In this document: one piece after another, positions 22,091 to 32,913 of the stretch
How the letters are laid out: each line of letters begins with the position of its first letter
How positions within the stretch are numbered: the stretch's first letter is position 1
Origin: Notolepis coatsorum
Lineage: Eukaryota; Chordata; Actinopteri; Aulopiformes; Paralepididae
Assembly: GCA_963971535.1 (NCBI GenBank)
Contig: OZ020589.1
Span: 90,270,683-90,334,682, forward strand
Direction: 5' to 3'
DNA length: 64,000 nt
Made by a program: the position numbers and the translations under genes
The notes under the pieces: model-generated
The model's input: only the letters and a program-made list of their open reading frames with translations
Databases searched by the model: none
What the model was told of the DNA's origin: nothing

Positions 22091-23068
22091 GAGATAGGGA
22101 ACTATTCAAGGAAAAAGAGGAACTGTTAGATCCAATCACCAAGTGTACTTTGATTATATGGAACAGAGTAGTAAAAACACACAAGTTGGGGAAGCAGTCA
22201 GGGGTTCTGAGATGGGTAACACACAACAAGAGGTTCGAGCCAGGAAAGATGGACCATGGATTCAGGAGGTGGGAAAGGGGGGGGGGGGGGGGGGGGCAAC
22301 AGCGATATGCAAAATGATAGATAAGGGGGAAATGCAGACCCTACAACAACTGAAGGAGAAATTTGGATTAGAAACAGGGACCACTTCAGGTATCTACAGA
22401 TTAGAGATTACTACAACAAAGAAATAAGAGGGGACAAAGACGAGGAACAGAATGGAATAATTAGGATGATAGTAAGGGCGTACGAAGGGGGGAAAGGAAG
22501 GGTAATATCAGCACTGTACCGGGCTATAATGGCCAGCAAGGGACACACGACCAACTATATAAAAGAGAAATGGGAGAGGGAACTAGAGATAGAAATCACA
22601 GAGAAGGAATGGGACAACATATGCGAGGTGCAGCACACAACAACGGGGTCAAGGGTATGGAAGGAATTTGGATGGAAGAACATAATCAGGTTCTTTATAA
22701 CCCCGGAGTTGAAGGGAAAGTATGCACCACCACAAAAGACATGCTGGAGGATGTGTGGGAAGGAGGGGGCAAACCACACACACGTATTCTGGGGATGTCA
22801 GAAGCTGAAGGGGTATTGGGAGGAGATAGGGGAGGCAATAACCAGAATAATAGGATACGGGATACCCCAGACGAGCCTGGTGCTATACTTAGGGGACTTG
22901 ACGCACGAGGGTATACAAGGGGGAGACAAATATTTAATAAAGATAATGCTGATATCGGCCAGAAAAGCAATAACGAGGCAGTGGTACAAGGAAGACCGAC
23001 CGACAATAACACAATGGGAAGGAATAGTAGAGGAGATACAGGATATGGAGAGGATAACGCACATGCTG
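22091..23068 (+). pseudogene. L1-type ORF2, C-terminal part up to the chromovirus
   Basis: 22091-22465 is degraded, with a G-run at 22278-22296 and frame changes. The frame 22466-23098 is cleaner and carries the C-terminal zinc-knuckle-like motif CWRMCGKEGANHTHVFWGC (CX3CX7HX4C) near residues 93-111, typical of LINE-1-type ORF2. At 23069 the sequence passes into the LTR of the chromovirus. The last 39 codons of ORF2 reappear at 41451-41569. The apparent end CVCLWVMSR belongs to the LTR, not the LINE. Confidence 0.8.
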
Positions 23069-23718
23069 TGTGTGTGTTTGTGGGTCATGAGCAGATAACA
23101 GGGACTCTTAAAGTTATCCGTGACACGGACAACCACTAGACTGCTTACGCAGATATTTTAGGAGAGGGGAAGAATTTAACAACAGAAAACAACCTTTACA
23201 GGTGGAAATCTCAAAGTGAGTAATTAAGAAAATAAATCAAGTCCCAAAAAACAGGACTACTCTCAATAAAGAGGTATAGTATAAAAGTAAATAAGCCACA
23301 AGGATACCTCCTAATAAAGGAGTTTATATTTGAAAAAGTAAAACAATAAACCTCCACTAAGGGAGTTTATGTGTAGAATCACATGAGTAGCCTAAAATAA
23401 GAATGACTACCATAAAGCTCAACTCTGAATCAGAGATCAGACTACACTTCAATATAATGAGCGTGACCAAAAGGACAACCAACACTAGGAAATGAAAAAG
23501 CAGTTGACACTGCGATCTCCAAACTTAAATAGACTCCACATGGCCATAGGCACATCTGGACTGCATCAGGTGCAATCAAGCCCACACACCTGCCGACCCA
23601 TGAGGCAATTAACCACAGGGAACAGGGATTGACAGCTATCCCTCACAGAGAGGTGAAATAAAGCAAAAATAGACAGCTGTCCCTCACATAAAGATGAAAT
23701 AAGGCAAAAACCATGACA
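23069..23718 (-). mobile_element. Chromovirus 3' LTR
   Basis: 650 bp. On the minus strand it starts TGTCATGG directly after a G-rich polypurine tract (rc of ggacccccc at 23719-23726) and ends ...cacaca at 23069. Sequence shared with the 5' LTR at 41237-41450 includes gcagataacagggactct and aagtcccaaaaaa. It contains several direct repeats of the type ctcc..ta.taaaggagtt. Confidence 0.85.
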
Positions 23719-23893
23719 GGACCCCCCCTCTAGGGGGCGGCTCCAGACAAACCCCCTACTCCCAAACAAGCTCAGGGTCCAAGATGTCCCTGGCCGCAAC
23801 CCACGTGCGCTCCTCTGGCCCATAACCCTGCCAGGTACTGTATACCCCTACCAACCCGCCTACTGGACAGGATACGCCGTACAGTATACACAG
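23719..23893 (-). pseudogene. Chromovirus chromodomain, 3' end of pol
   Basis: Reading on the minus strand gives a chromodomain: [16 protein letters not shown], then [18 protein letters not shown], and a short tail ending just before the polypurine tract. The chromodomain at the integrase C-terminus defines chromoviruses and is thought to guide integration to modified chromatin. A small deletion/frame change sits between the two blocks. The preceding coding (FVDGQ) is at 30240-30262, on the other side of the hAT-like insertion, which split the domain. Confidence 0.75.
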
Positions 23894-24451
23894 GTTGGCC
23901 ACAGTGTTAATTTTGTTGACTAAATTGATGACGAAAGATGTTCGTCAACGAAGGTTTTTTTCATGACGACAACGAGAAGTGACGTCACGTTATTGAATAC
24001 CATGTGACGCTAACAAGACTAAATAGTTTATTAAATATCGTTGACCACAGCTGACGACACAAAAATGTAATTTACAAAAACCAGGACGAAATTTCTCTTC
24101 ATGTATGTTGATATTGTTGACTAAAACAAGACGAGACAAACTAATTATAACTTTTCTTTAATGCCATCGTCCCGACAGAACAGTGTGACGGCTGACGGGA
24201 GCTCTGTGTTATTAGCATTAGCTGGAGCTATTTGAAAAGCTAGTTTTAGCTGAACGTTACCTTGGCTAAAGTTGGGACTATTCATAATCCAGCTGCAGAC
24301 CTGCAAGCAAAGTACAGCAAGTTGGCAAAGGAGTTTTCCAATGTAAATCACTTTGTCACCAGTAACGTTACATTGTTTGTATTTCCATCTAGATCGTGTT
24401 AGCTAGTGGCTAAGTTAGCTCACGCTAATGTGGCTAACTGTACACAATTAA

Positions 24452-25400
24452 CACTTTAATCGCCGTTGACGCTGAAACACGTCTTTCCCCGCCATGCTCA
24501 TTCTGCCGAAGACGCTGGACAGCGTCTTTGATATCAATATTTCAAAAATCTGTGATCGAAATCATATTTCTCCCCCGGAGACATGAGATGTACTGTTGAG
24601 TCCCTCTCAACTCTACAACGGTTCAAGAGCGCCATCTGGTGGCCGATCGGCGGATCGCCCAGGGGAGAAACAGGAAGTGGAAGCTGGTGCTCATTTCAAT
24701 TCTGTCCGATCACTCGCTAATAGTCCCAGGACTCGAGCTGATCACAACGGATAGTGATCCGTTACCAATAACTCGATAAACAACATGATTTGGACGTATA
24801 TACTATTATACAACCTGGAAATGGATCGGATATTTCGACATCCCATAATAGAAAAAATTCTGTTCCACGCTCATCTCCCAACGGCGAGAGGAAGCTACGG
24901 TGAGTTTCAGTGTTATTTTGTATTGTCTTCGATACTAACTGCTCTGATGATCATATCACCCACACTAGATGAATGATATAACGTTGCCCACGGAATTATA
25001 AACGACCCCCCGCCCATCCGGTCAACATCAGATCATACGTAGTAACTCCTAGAACCACGTCCAGTTGACATTTTTTATCTCGCACAGATTCCTACCAAAC
25101 TGTATTTGATCATCAATATAATGCATTTAGGGCTATAAATCAAGTTCTGGAGAAAGCTGCAGAAAACGATAAAAACATACTTATACTTTAGACCGTATTT
25201 TAGTATGAATATGTGAATGAAAAAGTATAACGTTGCTACACCCTGAACAATAGATATAGGACGTTGAATGGGCCATAGTAATGTCAATTGAGCAATACAA
25301 TTTAAAAAGTTATAGCCCTGCAAAGAAGGGGAACTTCTCCATGTTAAATAGGGCTGGCGAGGGATGGTAAATTATGAATTTAACCCCGGCGATCAAAGTG
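24452..25400. mobile_element. piggyBac-like non-autonomous element
   Basis: Flanked by TTAA at 24448-24451 and 25401-25404, the diagnostic target of piggyBac transposases. Terminal inverted repeats CACTTTAATCGCCG / cggcgatcaaagtg match at 13 of 14 positions. The 949-bp interior has no transposase; the short frames seen are chance. Confidence 0.75.
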
Positions 25401-26175
25401 TTAATGACATGTTGCGGACAGGTGACAATGTTTAGCTTTGAGTGCCAAATGATAAGAGTCTGAGGCGGAGTCTCAAAAGAGAATGTTGAATATTTATTTT
25501 GCATTAAAAATCACAACAGTGCCTATGCTAGGAGCTAACTGAACCGGAGCCGACTGGATAGGAAGTGCGCAACAACGTATAACGTCCGTGTGGAACCAAT
25601 GTGCCAACAACCTTTCCGTGGGTGAAGCATAGTTGAGCATAGTTGTCTTTTAATGATACTAATACTAATCTATACAATCACCTGTTGTTGAATAAATACC
25701 ATTACTTTCTAGTTATTACTAAAAAACAGTATATATAAAAGCTGAAAAAAAGTTTAATAATTTATATAATATAATTTTATTTTTATGTATGCACTGGTAT
25801 CGGATCAGTATAACCAGACCTAGACCACCTCTAACTCTAACCCCTAACCAGACCTAGACCACCTCTAACTTTAACCCCTAAGTTAGGGTTGTGACTTAGA
25901 GGTGGTCTAGGTCCGGATAGGGGTTAAGAGTTGGTCTAGCCCTTTACATCCATCTATCTAAATAATAATAATAAATTATAATGAATGATTAACTACCCAT
26001 AAGTTACCCTAACCAGACTTAGACCACCTCCAACTCTAACCACTAACCAGACCTCTTCCATGTGGCACTTTAACACTGACCTCAGAATGTGATTTTATAT
26101 AATGTTTTTATGCAAGCAGATTACAATCTGTGTGTACTACTACTAGTACTACTGTGTGTTCTGTTTACTTAGTTT
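25401..26175. other. Outer hAT-like sequence with a local inverted repeat
   Basis: No gene. Around 25819-25940 the motif accagacctagaccacctct is repeated and then occurs inverted (agaggtggtctaggtc), which could form a hairpin of about 60 bp per arm. A weaker direct copy lies at 26010-26060. Confidence 0.55.
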
Positions 26176-26458
26176 TAGGGCTGTCTTAAATGCTTCGAAG
26201 CTTCGAACGTTCGATTCGATGGCACAGGCTTCGAACGTTTTAAAAAAAATCGAAGTTCTAAAAAAAAAAAAAAAAAAAAAAAAAGTTTTTATTTTTTTTT
26301 CCAAAACCTTCCGCCTCCATTTCATGAAACGAAAGTAAGCGGCGCCTTCCCGCCTCCATTCCATGAAACGAAAGTAAGCAGCGCCTCGACTCCACCTCTC
26401 TAGAACAAGCACGTGGAGATTATCTGTGTTGAAAACAACAAGTACATGTGCGGCAGAC

Positions 26459-26599
26459 ATGTCGACGAAGAAGTCATCAGACGTGTGGTTACACTTTAAA
26501 ATATGCCAAGACAATGCCCAAAAAGTCGAGTGCCAGATATGCCAGAAGAAATTGGCATATCACAACTCTACAACAGCTTTGTCAAATCACCTAAAAAAC
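26459..26599 (+). CDS. hAT transposase exon 1, BED-type zinc finger
   Basis: Begins at the Met of MSTKKSSDVW and encodes a BED finger: WLHFKICQDN, then CQICQKKL, then two His in the block TTALSNHLKN. BED fingers bind the transposon ends. The exon ends in a whole codon at 26599, where gtaaat begins a plausible intron (26600-26706, ending tttgtag). Exon 2 opens in phase at 26707. An upstream Met at 26426 is also in frame. The displayed frame past 26599 reads into the intron. Confidence 0.75.
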
Positions 26600-26706
26600 G
26601 TAAATATGCTTGTTAATTAATTAATAAGGCTATGCCTATGCTGCTATGACTAATGTGTTACCAAGTTGTCTAATTTAATTGTAATAAGTATAATCTGCTT
26701 TTGTAG

Positions 26707-28401
26707 GTGCATTCTCTGAAAAAAACGGATGCTTCGCGCTCAGCCGACACCTCACGACAAACAACAATTGGTGATCATATGCTGATTAAGAAGCTTACGG
26801 AAAGCAGAAAGCAAGCCATAAGCAATGCTTTAGTTTCATTTATTGCAGAAGACATGAGACCTATAAATATCGTGGCAGGGAAAGGGTTTAAACGCCTAAT
26901 CAAAACACTGGAGCCAGCATATACTTTGCCGACACGAGAGGCTATCTCCTATGCGCTGACAGACCAGCACACACGCATACGGGATGCAGTGCGCAGCGAC
27001 ATGGAGAAGTGCTCTGCCATTAGTTTCACCACGGATATATGGACCAGTCTACAGATGGAAGCGTACATGACGGTGACGGCTCATATGATCAACAATGACT
27101 GGGGAATGCGGAGCTGCGTGTTAGAGACCAAGTCAATGGAGGAGAGTCACACAGCTCGAAATATTGCACAGAGACTGGGAGAGGCGGTCGATGCATATGC
27201 TATACCTGCAGAGAAAAGAGTCGCGGTTGTGCACGACAATGCCGCCAATATGATTCTGTGCACTGATTTGCTGGAGGAAGATGAGGCGTGGGGGACTGTC
27301 AGGGGAGTGTGCTGTGCTGGACACACAATTCAGCTTTGCATTAATGCAGCGCTAAAACACGACCCAGTACACCGTGCCGTGGCTGCTGGAAGGCGACTTG
27401 TGGGGCACTTCAAGAAAAGTGCGAAAGCAACTGCAGCATTAAAAGAAAAACAGAACATACAACAAGTCCCAAGCCACAAACTCATTCAAGACGTCGCAAC
27501 ACGCTGGAACTCGACGTGTTTTATGCTGGAGCGTCTACTTGAACAACGGTGGCCCATTTCAGCTGTCCTGTCTGACCCAATCGTCACCAAAAGAGCTGAC
27601 CGAACACTGGACCTGACAACAGCCCAGTGGGTCATCGCAGAGGAAACTGTTGCCATGCTTAAGCCCTTCATCACTCTGACTGAACTCTTGTCAAAAGAAG
27701 AAAACGTGTCCTTGTCTGCAGTAGCGCCAATGCTGTCAAATCTGAAAAGAAGACACCTGCAAGATGACGACAGTGACAGTCCCACCACAAAAGCTCTGAA
27801 AGGCAGTCTGGTGTACGAAATTGATAGGAGGTGGAAACTTTCAGCCGCGACTGAAGCTACTGTCCTCAGCGCAGTCACTGACCCCCGCTTCAAGCAACTA
27901 AGCTGGCTATCCGACGAGGAAAAAGATCATGTGTACGCGGAGGTGATTATGTTGGCTGAGCGCATGGCACCGCCACCACCACCACCAACTGACGATGACG
28001 GGGATGAAGGAGGCAGTGAGTCGCCTCCAGCGGAAAAGAGGCGTAGAACGGACAGAGAGAGAGAATGCGACCTCCTTCTGTCTATGGATGAAGATGCAGC
28101 ACCCCGTGGAGAAGTGATCACTGCAAAGAGTGAACTGGATGACTTTTTAAAAGACAGAACCAAAACGGATAAAGGTGGACCGCTGGGCTGGTGGAGAATA
28201 AATGCGCACCGTTATCCTAAACTGGCAACTGTAGCCAAGCGTCTTCTTTCCATCCCTGCCACTTCAACCCCTTCAGAGCGCATCTTTTCGAAAGCTGGAT
28301 TTATTGTAAATAAATCAAGAAGTTCTATGTTGCCAAAGAATGTGGACACATTGGTCTTTTTGGCACACAACCTAAACTTTCAGCTTGAGGATAAACCGTG
28401 A
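26707..28401 (+). CDS. hAT-family transposase exon 2 (DDE, hATC domain)
   Basis: A 564-codon open frame without a stop. It starts GTG because it is an exon acceptor, not a true start. It shows hAT signatures: SFTTDIWTS (first catalytic Asp, residue 110), VHDNAANM (second Asp, residue 177), the CX2H motif CAGH (203-206), ATRWNST, and the C-terminal hATC dimerisation domain around residues 505-560 (STPSERIFSKAG...MLPKNVDTLVFL). An acidic linker rich in Pro and Asp lies near 420-450. With exon 1 the protein would be about 612 residues, normal for the ZBED-like hAT group. No lesion is visible. Confidence 0.88.
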   Translation: MHSLKKTDASRSADTSRQTTIGDHMLIKKLTESRKQAISNALVSFIAEDMRPINIVAGKGFKRLIKTLEPAYTLPTREAISYALTDQHTRIRDAVRSDMEKCSAISFTTDIWTSLQMEAYMTVTAHMINNDWGMRSCVLETKSMEESHTARNIAQRLGEAVDAYAIPAEKRVAVVHDNAANMILCTDLLEEDEAWGTVRGVCCAGHTIQLCINAALKHDPVHRAVAAGRRLVGHFKKSAKATAALKEKQNIQQVPSHKLIQDVATRWNSTCFMLERLLEQRWPISAVLSDPIVTKRADRTLDLTTAQWVIAEETVAMLKPFITLTELLSKEENVSLSAVAPMLSNLKRRHLQDDDSDSPTTKALKGSLVYEIDRRWKLSAATEATVLSAVTDPRFKQLSWLSDEEKDHVYAEVIMLAERMAPPPPPPTDDDGDEGGSESPPAEKRRRTDRERECDLLLSMDEDAAPRGEVITAKSELDDFLKDRTKTDKGGPLGWWRINAHRYPKLATVAKRLLSIPATSTPSERIFSKAGFIVNKSRSSMLPKNVDTLVFLAHNLNFQLEDKP

Positions 28402-29595
28402 GTAGCAGCACTATCCTTTATAGGCCAATCAAAGCTCAGGTATTGTAGGCTTCAATTCATTGTTTCTTTTTGTTAAACCTCAAATGACGGCTTAGAATTT
28501 ATTTTTGTTCAATTTAACTAAGTTGCCGTTCGTTTAAGATATTTTCATATTCGTCTACACTGACAGATTGTGTGTAGTAGCCTAATTGTGTGTGTAATAA
28601 TAATTTTTATTAAGCCTCAAATGAAGGCATAGGCCTACAATTTAATTTATTTTAAGGAAAGCGAAGCAATGCCATTTGTTTAAGACGAGGTCGGACTCGG
28701 CCGTGTAGTAGCCTAATTGTGTGTAATACTTTGTTTTTATTAAGCCTCAAATAATAATAATAATAATAATAATAATAACTTCGTTTTATATTTGTTTATG
28801 CCATTTGTTTAAGACGAGGTCGGACTCGGCCGTGTAGTAGCCTAATTGTGTGTGTAATACTTTTTATTAAGCCTCAAATGAAGGCATAGGCCTACAATTT
28901 AAGTTATTTTATTTGTTTATGCCATTTGTTTAAGACGTGTAGTAGCCTAATTGTGTGTGTAATACTTTTTATTAAGCCTCAAATGAAGGCATAGGCCTAC
29001 AGTACAATTTAAGTTATTTTATTTGTTTATGCCATTTGTTTAAGACGTGTAGTAGCCTAATTGTGTGTGTAATACTTTTTATTAAGCCTCAAATGAAGGC
29101 ATAGGCCTACAGTACAATTTAAGTTATTTTATTTGTTTATGCCATTTGTTTAAGACGTGTAGTAGCCTAATTGTGTGTGTAATACTTTTTATTAAGCCTC
29201 AAATGCAGGCATAGGCCTACAATTTAATTTATTTTATTTGTTTATGTTAAGGAAAGCGAAGCAATGCTGTTTGTTATTTAAGACTATGTCGGACAGATGT
29301 GTGTTCATTGTGCTTTTATTAAAGTGTCCCGACCCATATAAAAAGATGTCTTAATAAAACGTGCTTAAGTCGAATTCTGCCTTTGTCTCTATCAACTACA
29401 TATAAATATTTATATAATTGTTTGCTTGATATACGAAGGTTGCAACATAATTATGTTTATAAAAAAAAAAAAAAAAAAAAAAAATTATAATTAATATATT
29501 TTTTTTTTTTTTTTTTTTGGTCGAAGCTTCGAATTAAAATCGAAGCTCGGCCCCGAAGCTTCGATTACCAAAAAAAGCTTCGAAGGTCAGCCCTA
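28402..29595 (+). repeat. Tandem repeats in the hAT 3' region
   Basis: From about 28560 to 29240 a unit containing gtgtagtagcctaattgtgt, ttattaagcctcaaatgaag and gcataggcctac is repeated six or seven times with a period near 115-120 bp, varying by small insertions. A (ATA)n tract is at 28750-28778 and poly-A/poly-T runs at 29461-29518 precede the right terminus. Confidence 0.8.
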
Positions 29596-29766
29596 CTTAG
29601 TTTACAGTATCCTGTTATAGAATAAACCGCTGCCAGACACAGCAGAGAGAGAGAGGACAGACATGGCAGAGAGAAAGGAAAGACACAGCAAACAGAAGAC
29701 AGACAGAGTTCAGTGTCGTCTCTCTGGTCAGAAACGTCACCACATCCGTAATGCTCTCTTAGATGC

Positions 29767-29890
29767 ATACATTGGACCATGTCTACACCAACATATACTG
29801 TAGGAGCAACAATACATTGGACCATGTCTACACCAACATATACTGTAGGAGCAACAATACATTGGACCATGTCTACACCAACATATACTT
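29767..29890 (+). repeat. 45-bp tandem repeat, three copies
   Basis: The unit starting atacattggaccatgtctac begins at 29767, 29812 and 29857. The copies are identical over the part shown. It lies in the right part of the outer hAT-like element. Confidence 0.9.
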
Positions 29891-30239
29891 CCTGTGTATA
29901 ACTTGTGCCGCCGACTCAGATTCCCCTAGGTTAAAAAATAAATACGCAATTTAAATCAGAAAATGTTCCATGTTGACTATTTCTGACAAGTTTTTTTCCA
30001 TTAACTAAAAATAGACAAAAATGTCATCTGTTTTCGTCGACTAAATCTAGACTAAAACAAAAAAGACAAAATTGAGACAAAAACTGACTAAGACTAAAAT
30101 GCTCAGACATTTAGTTGACTAAAACTGACTAAACGAAAAATAAATGAAGATGACTAAATATGATGAAAACGAAAAAGGAGCACTTGACACATGACTAAGA
30201 CTAAAACTAAAATGAAAATAGCTGCCAAAATTAACACTG

Positions 30240-30856
30240 GTTACTTGGCCATCAACGAATCGAGGGGGAGGTGGAGGTCTCTCTGCAGGAACCAACCTGC
30301 TCCTCCGAACCGGCTTAAGGCGGGATACGTGAAATGTAGGGTGTACCCTCATCGACGAGGGTAACCGAAGACGCATCGTGACTGGGTTTATCTTGCGAAC
30401 AATAGTGAAAGGGCCCACAAAACGGGGAGCGAGTTTGCGCGACTCCACCCGTAATGGAAGGTCGCGTGTGGAAAGCCACACCTGTTGGCCCACATGGTAG
30501 GAAGGCGCAGGGCGACGGTGTACATCCGCCAACCGCTTGTGCCGGGCCGCAGCACCCACAAGAGCCGAACGCATCCTCTTCCATGTTGCCCGAGACCGAC
30601 GGATAAACGCCTCGGCAGATGGCACCCCCACATCCCTCTCCTGTTCAGGAAACAGTGGAGGCTGATACCCAAACTGAACCTCAAATGGGGAGAGACCAGT
30701 AGATGCATTGCACAATGAATTATGTGCATATTCTGCCCATGCCAGTTGGTGACTCCAAGTGGTCGGATTGGAGGAGGCCAAGCAGCGAAGCGTACTCTCC
30801 ATAGACTGGTTGGTGCGCTCTGTTTGCCCATTGCTCTCCGGGTGGAACCCTGATGA
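30240..30856 (-). pseudogene. Chromovirus integrase, C-terminal part
   Basis: The minus-strand frame (30802-30119, with upstream coding to 30856) continues the chromovirus integrase: [16 protein letters not shown] carries the catalytic Glu of the DDE triad, then [25 protein letters not shown], and the GPY/F-type domain ([12 protein letters not shown]). It reaches FVDGQ at the border of the hAT-like element. Past 30239 the displayed frame is in foreign sequence. The upstream half of integrase lies at 38013 and above. Confidence 0.85.
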
Positions 30857-31170
30857 TGTGGATATCCTGAAGAAGAATGTTCTCAGTCAACCGAGGTTTG
30901 GATAATAACAAGGTTTATTAACCAAACAGATAGAAATATATATAGTACATAGAGAGAATGGCTGAGGGCTTCGCCCCAGGTGATCAGCTGAAATGACCCA
31001 GGTAAAAGACCTGGAATGTTCTCGGGAGGAGCATTATATAGTAAAAAGGGGGGGGAGGTGGTCCCATTTGATAGGTCAAATGGGGGGGGGATACAGGATT
31101 GGGGAGGGGGGGGGACACAGGATTGGGGAGAAAGGGGAGGGGAATGTCTTACTCAATATATTATTCCACA
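30857..31170 (-). mobile_element. 3' LTR of the pol-less LTR element
   Basis: 314 bp, plus-strand ends TGTGGATATCC and ttattccaca. It differs from the other copy mainly in lengths of G-runs and one or two substitutions. On the minus strand the TATA-like ctatataatgc and the polyadenylation signal aataaacc are in the expected order. Confidence 0.85.
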
Positions 31171-32167
31171 GTTACTCACTTTTCTCTATTATAATGTGGG
31201 TGAGATTAATATATATTATACCAGGATTATTTGGAACAGGTAAGAGTGAATAGATATGGTAATGGTATGGGACCGATGTAATCCATCGGTTATCAGATAA
31301 TGAATGAAATAGAAAACAATTAAAATAATGAAAATTTTGGCCAATGTGATCTGCTGGTTTAAAATAGAAATATTTAGATACGTGATTCATGACATGATTG
31401 ACTGGACTAGTCTGTGTTATTTTGATATCAGAGATGTGGGGTGTGGGAATATCACCCTTTTCTTTTAATAATAATGGTCTGATTTAGCCACTCAAATACC
31501 TATATCAATGAGTGGTCCTCAACTCTGATATCAAACAACAATTAACATACTCATTAGAAGCTATAGCTGTGCACATATCTTGGCCTACCTCCAGTCGCTC
31601 ATGTCGTGACTCAGACATTTAAGTGGTAACTATGTGTCTTCATGATAATATCTATGGGAGCTAGGATCATGGTTGTACATACAGACATAGTGATAACCCA
31701 ATAAAATACATGTGAACACTGTGTGGTCAGAGTGCACAGGGTGAAAACACAAAATCGTGTGCATAATTATCAGGAATAGGATTTACAAATAAGCATTAAC
31801 CTAGTGGCTAATGTATACAAAAACATTTTAACAACCGTTAACCTAGTGGTTTGTATAAAAAACTGATATAAAAGGTGATTATGATAATCGTTATGCATTG
31901 TTCTAGTACTTGGTGTCTTGGAACAAACCAACTGGTTCTGCCCTGCTTAACAATACAATTTTGGCCAATGTGTGTATTTCATCATATTCCTAGTCAATAA
32001 TTTTCCAGATACATATGAATTCTGTGAAACAGTTCTTGTTTGTGAAGGCATGAATCTGACAGATGTTGCTTCGCTGTTGACAAGCTGTTCTGATGTTTCT
32101 GTGAGTCTGTCGTGTGGCAGCGCCAGACAGTAAAAAGTAAATAAATACATAACAATGTGGACAATGT
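31171..32167. other. Interior of the pol-less LTR element, left part
   Basis: AT-rich, with no frame that can be defended. On the minus strand it holds the polypurine-like tract next to the LTR. Confidence 0.5.
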
Positions 32168-32913
32168 GTGTTAGGCATTTCTCATGTGTTCAGACGCCTC
32201 TTGGTCCACAGGTCTCTGATGATGTCTCTCTTTTTGACGATGTAGTCAGAAACATTCACTCCTCCATCATTCAGAGGGGGCCTATAGGAGGTCATCATCC
32301 ACTTCCTGTGTGCCTCATCACAGGTCACAGGGTTATTGGGAGTGGTGGGGTGGTCGTCCACGGGGACGCTGTAGATTCCCCTCCTTGAGCCTGTGTTGCT
32401 CTTCATCTGTTGCTGTGCTCACGCTTGGCCTTTATCAGGCCCAGAGACATGGCAATAGGGTGGTCTTGAACGTGCTGTGTTATGGTTGGTCCCCCCGCTC
32501 CCCGTCATCACGGTACCAGAGGGGCGGGGGTTTGCTGGTGTAGCGGCCAGTCAGTAGGACGCTCTCTCTCACACAGATGGCAATCTTGTCATGGAAGTCC
32601 ACCTTGATGGTCGGGGCTCCATCTCCTTTCTTTAGGTGATGGGTTTGGTCTGCCGTGGTCTGCAGTGCCGGGGTGGCGCAGCTGGCTCAATCTTGTTGAT
32701 GGTGATGACTCTGAACTCGTAGGTGTCTTCTCTCAGGCCGTCAAAGGTTGATCTCCTCTTCGTCAGTGTCTCCTTGGTCAGTCTCCTTCGTGGTCCTCTG
32801 CTCCACTTCCTTGGGGACGTCTGTGTCGTGTGGCTGGGTTGGATGGCGGCTCTCTCAGGTTGTGTCGTCGCCCTGGTTGTGCTCCCCTTCGTTTGGTCTG
32901 CCATGGGCCGCAT
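32168..32913 (-). pseudogene. Titin-like FN3-Ig-FN3 fragment, broken
   Basis: Minus-strand reading, with frameshifts between pieces. 32913-32632 ends with LREDTYEFRVITINKIEPAAP, the F-G strands of a fibronectin type III domain. About 32660-32505 (another frame) has APTIKVDFHDKIAI and LLTGRYTSKPPPLWYRDDGE, the start of an I-set Ig domain with its Trp. About 32455-32415 has SLGLIKAKRE. 32406-32182 has NTGSRRGIYSVPV (end of Ig) and then YRPPLNDGGVNVSDYIVKKRD, the start of a second FN3 domain. This module order and these motifs are typical of A-band titin; related muscle proteins (myosin-binding proteins) are possible. It is in the same orientation as the LTR element that carries it. Stops and frameshifts show it is not functional. 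Confidence 0.7.

Larger units (their letters stand above)
26176..29595 (+). mobile_element. Autonomous hAT transposon, nearly intact
   Basis: A 3420-bp element with short inverted ends (TAGGGCTGTC at the left, TAGGGCTGAC reading inward from the right) and a perfect 8-bp TSD CTTAGTTT (26168-26175 and 29596-29603). Subterminal gcttcgaa motifs occur in several copies at both ends, probable transposase binding sites. It encodes a two-exon transposase (26459-28401). The 3' non-coding part holds a tandem array (28440-29240). Confidence 0.88.
23902..30239. mobile_element. Outer hAT-like element inside the chromovirus
   Basis: Left end CAGTGTTAATTTTG and right end its exact complement, caaaattaacactg. 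Adjacent bases are gttggcca on the left and, after four extra bases gtta, cttggcca on the right, an imperfect 8-bp TSD. Subterminal sequences are built from gactaaaac-type repeats on the right and gacgaaa-type on the left. It has no transposase of its own; the transposase inside belongs to a nested element. Its own sequence is about 23902-24451, 25401-26175 and 29596-30239. Confidence 0.7.

Noticed and set aside
22278-22296. G-run as a G-quadruplex regulatory site
   Set aside because: It lies in a degraded LINE frame and its exact length may be a sequencing effect.
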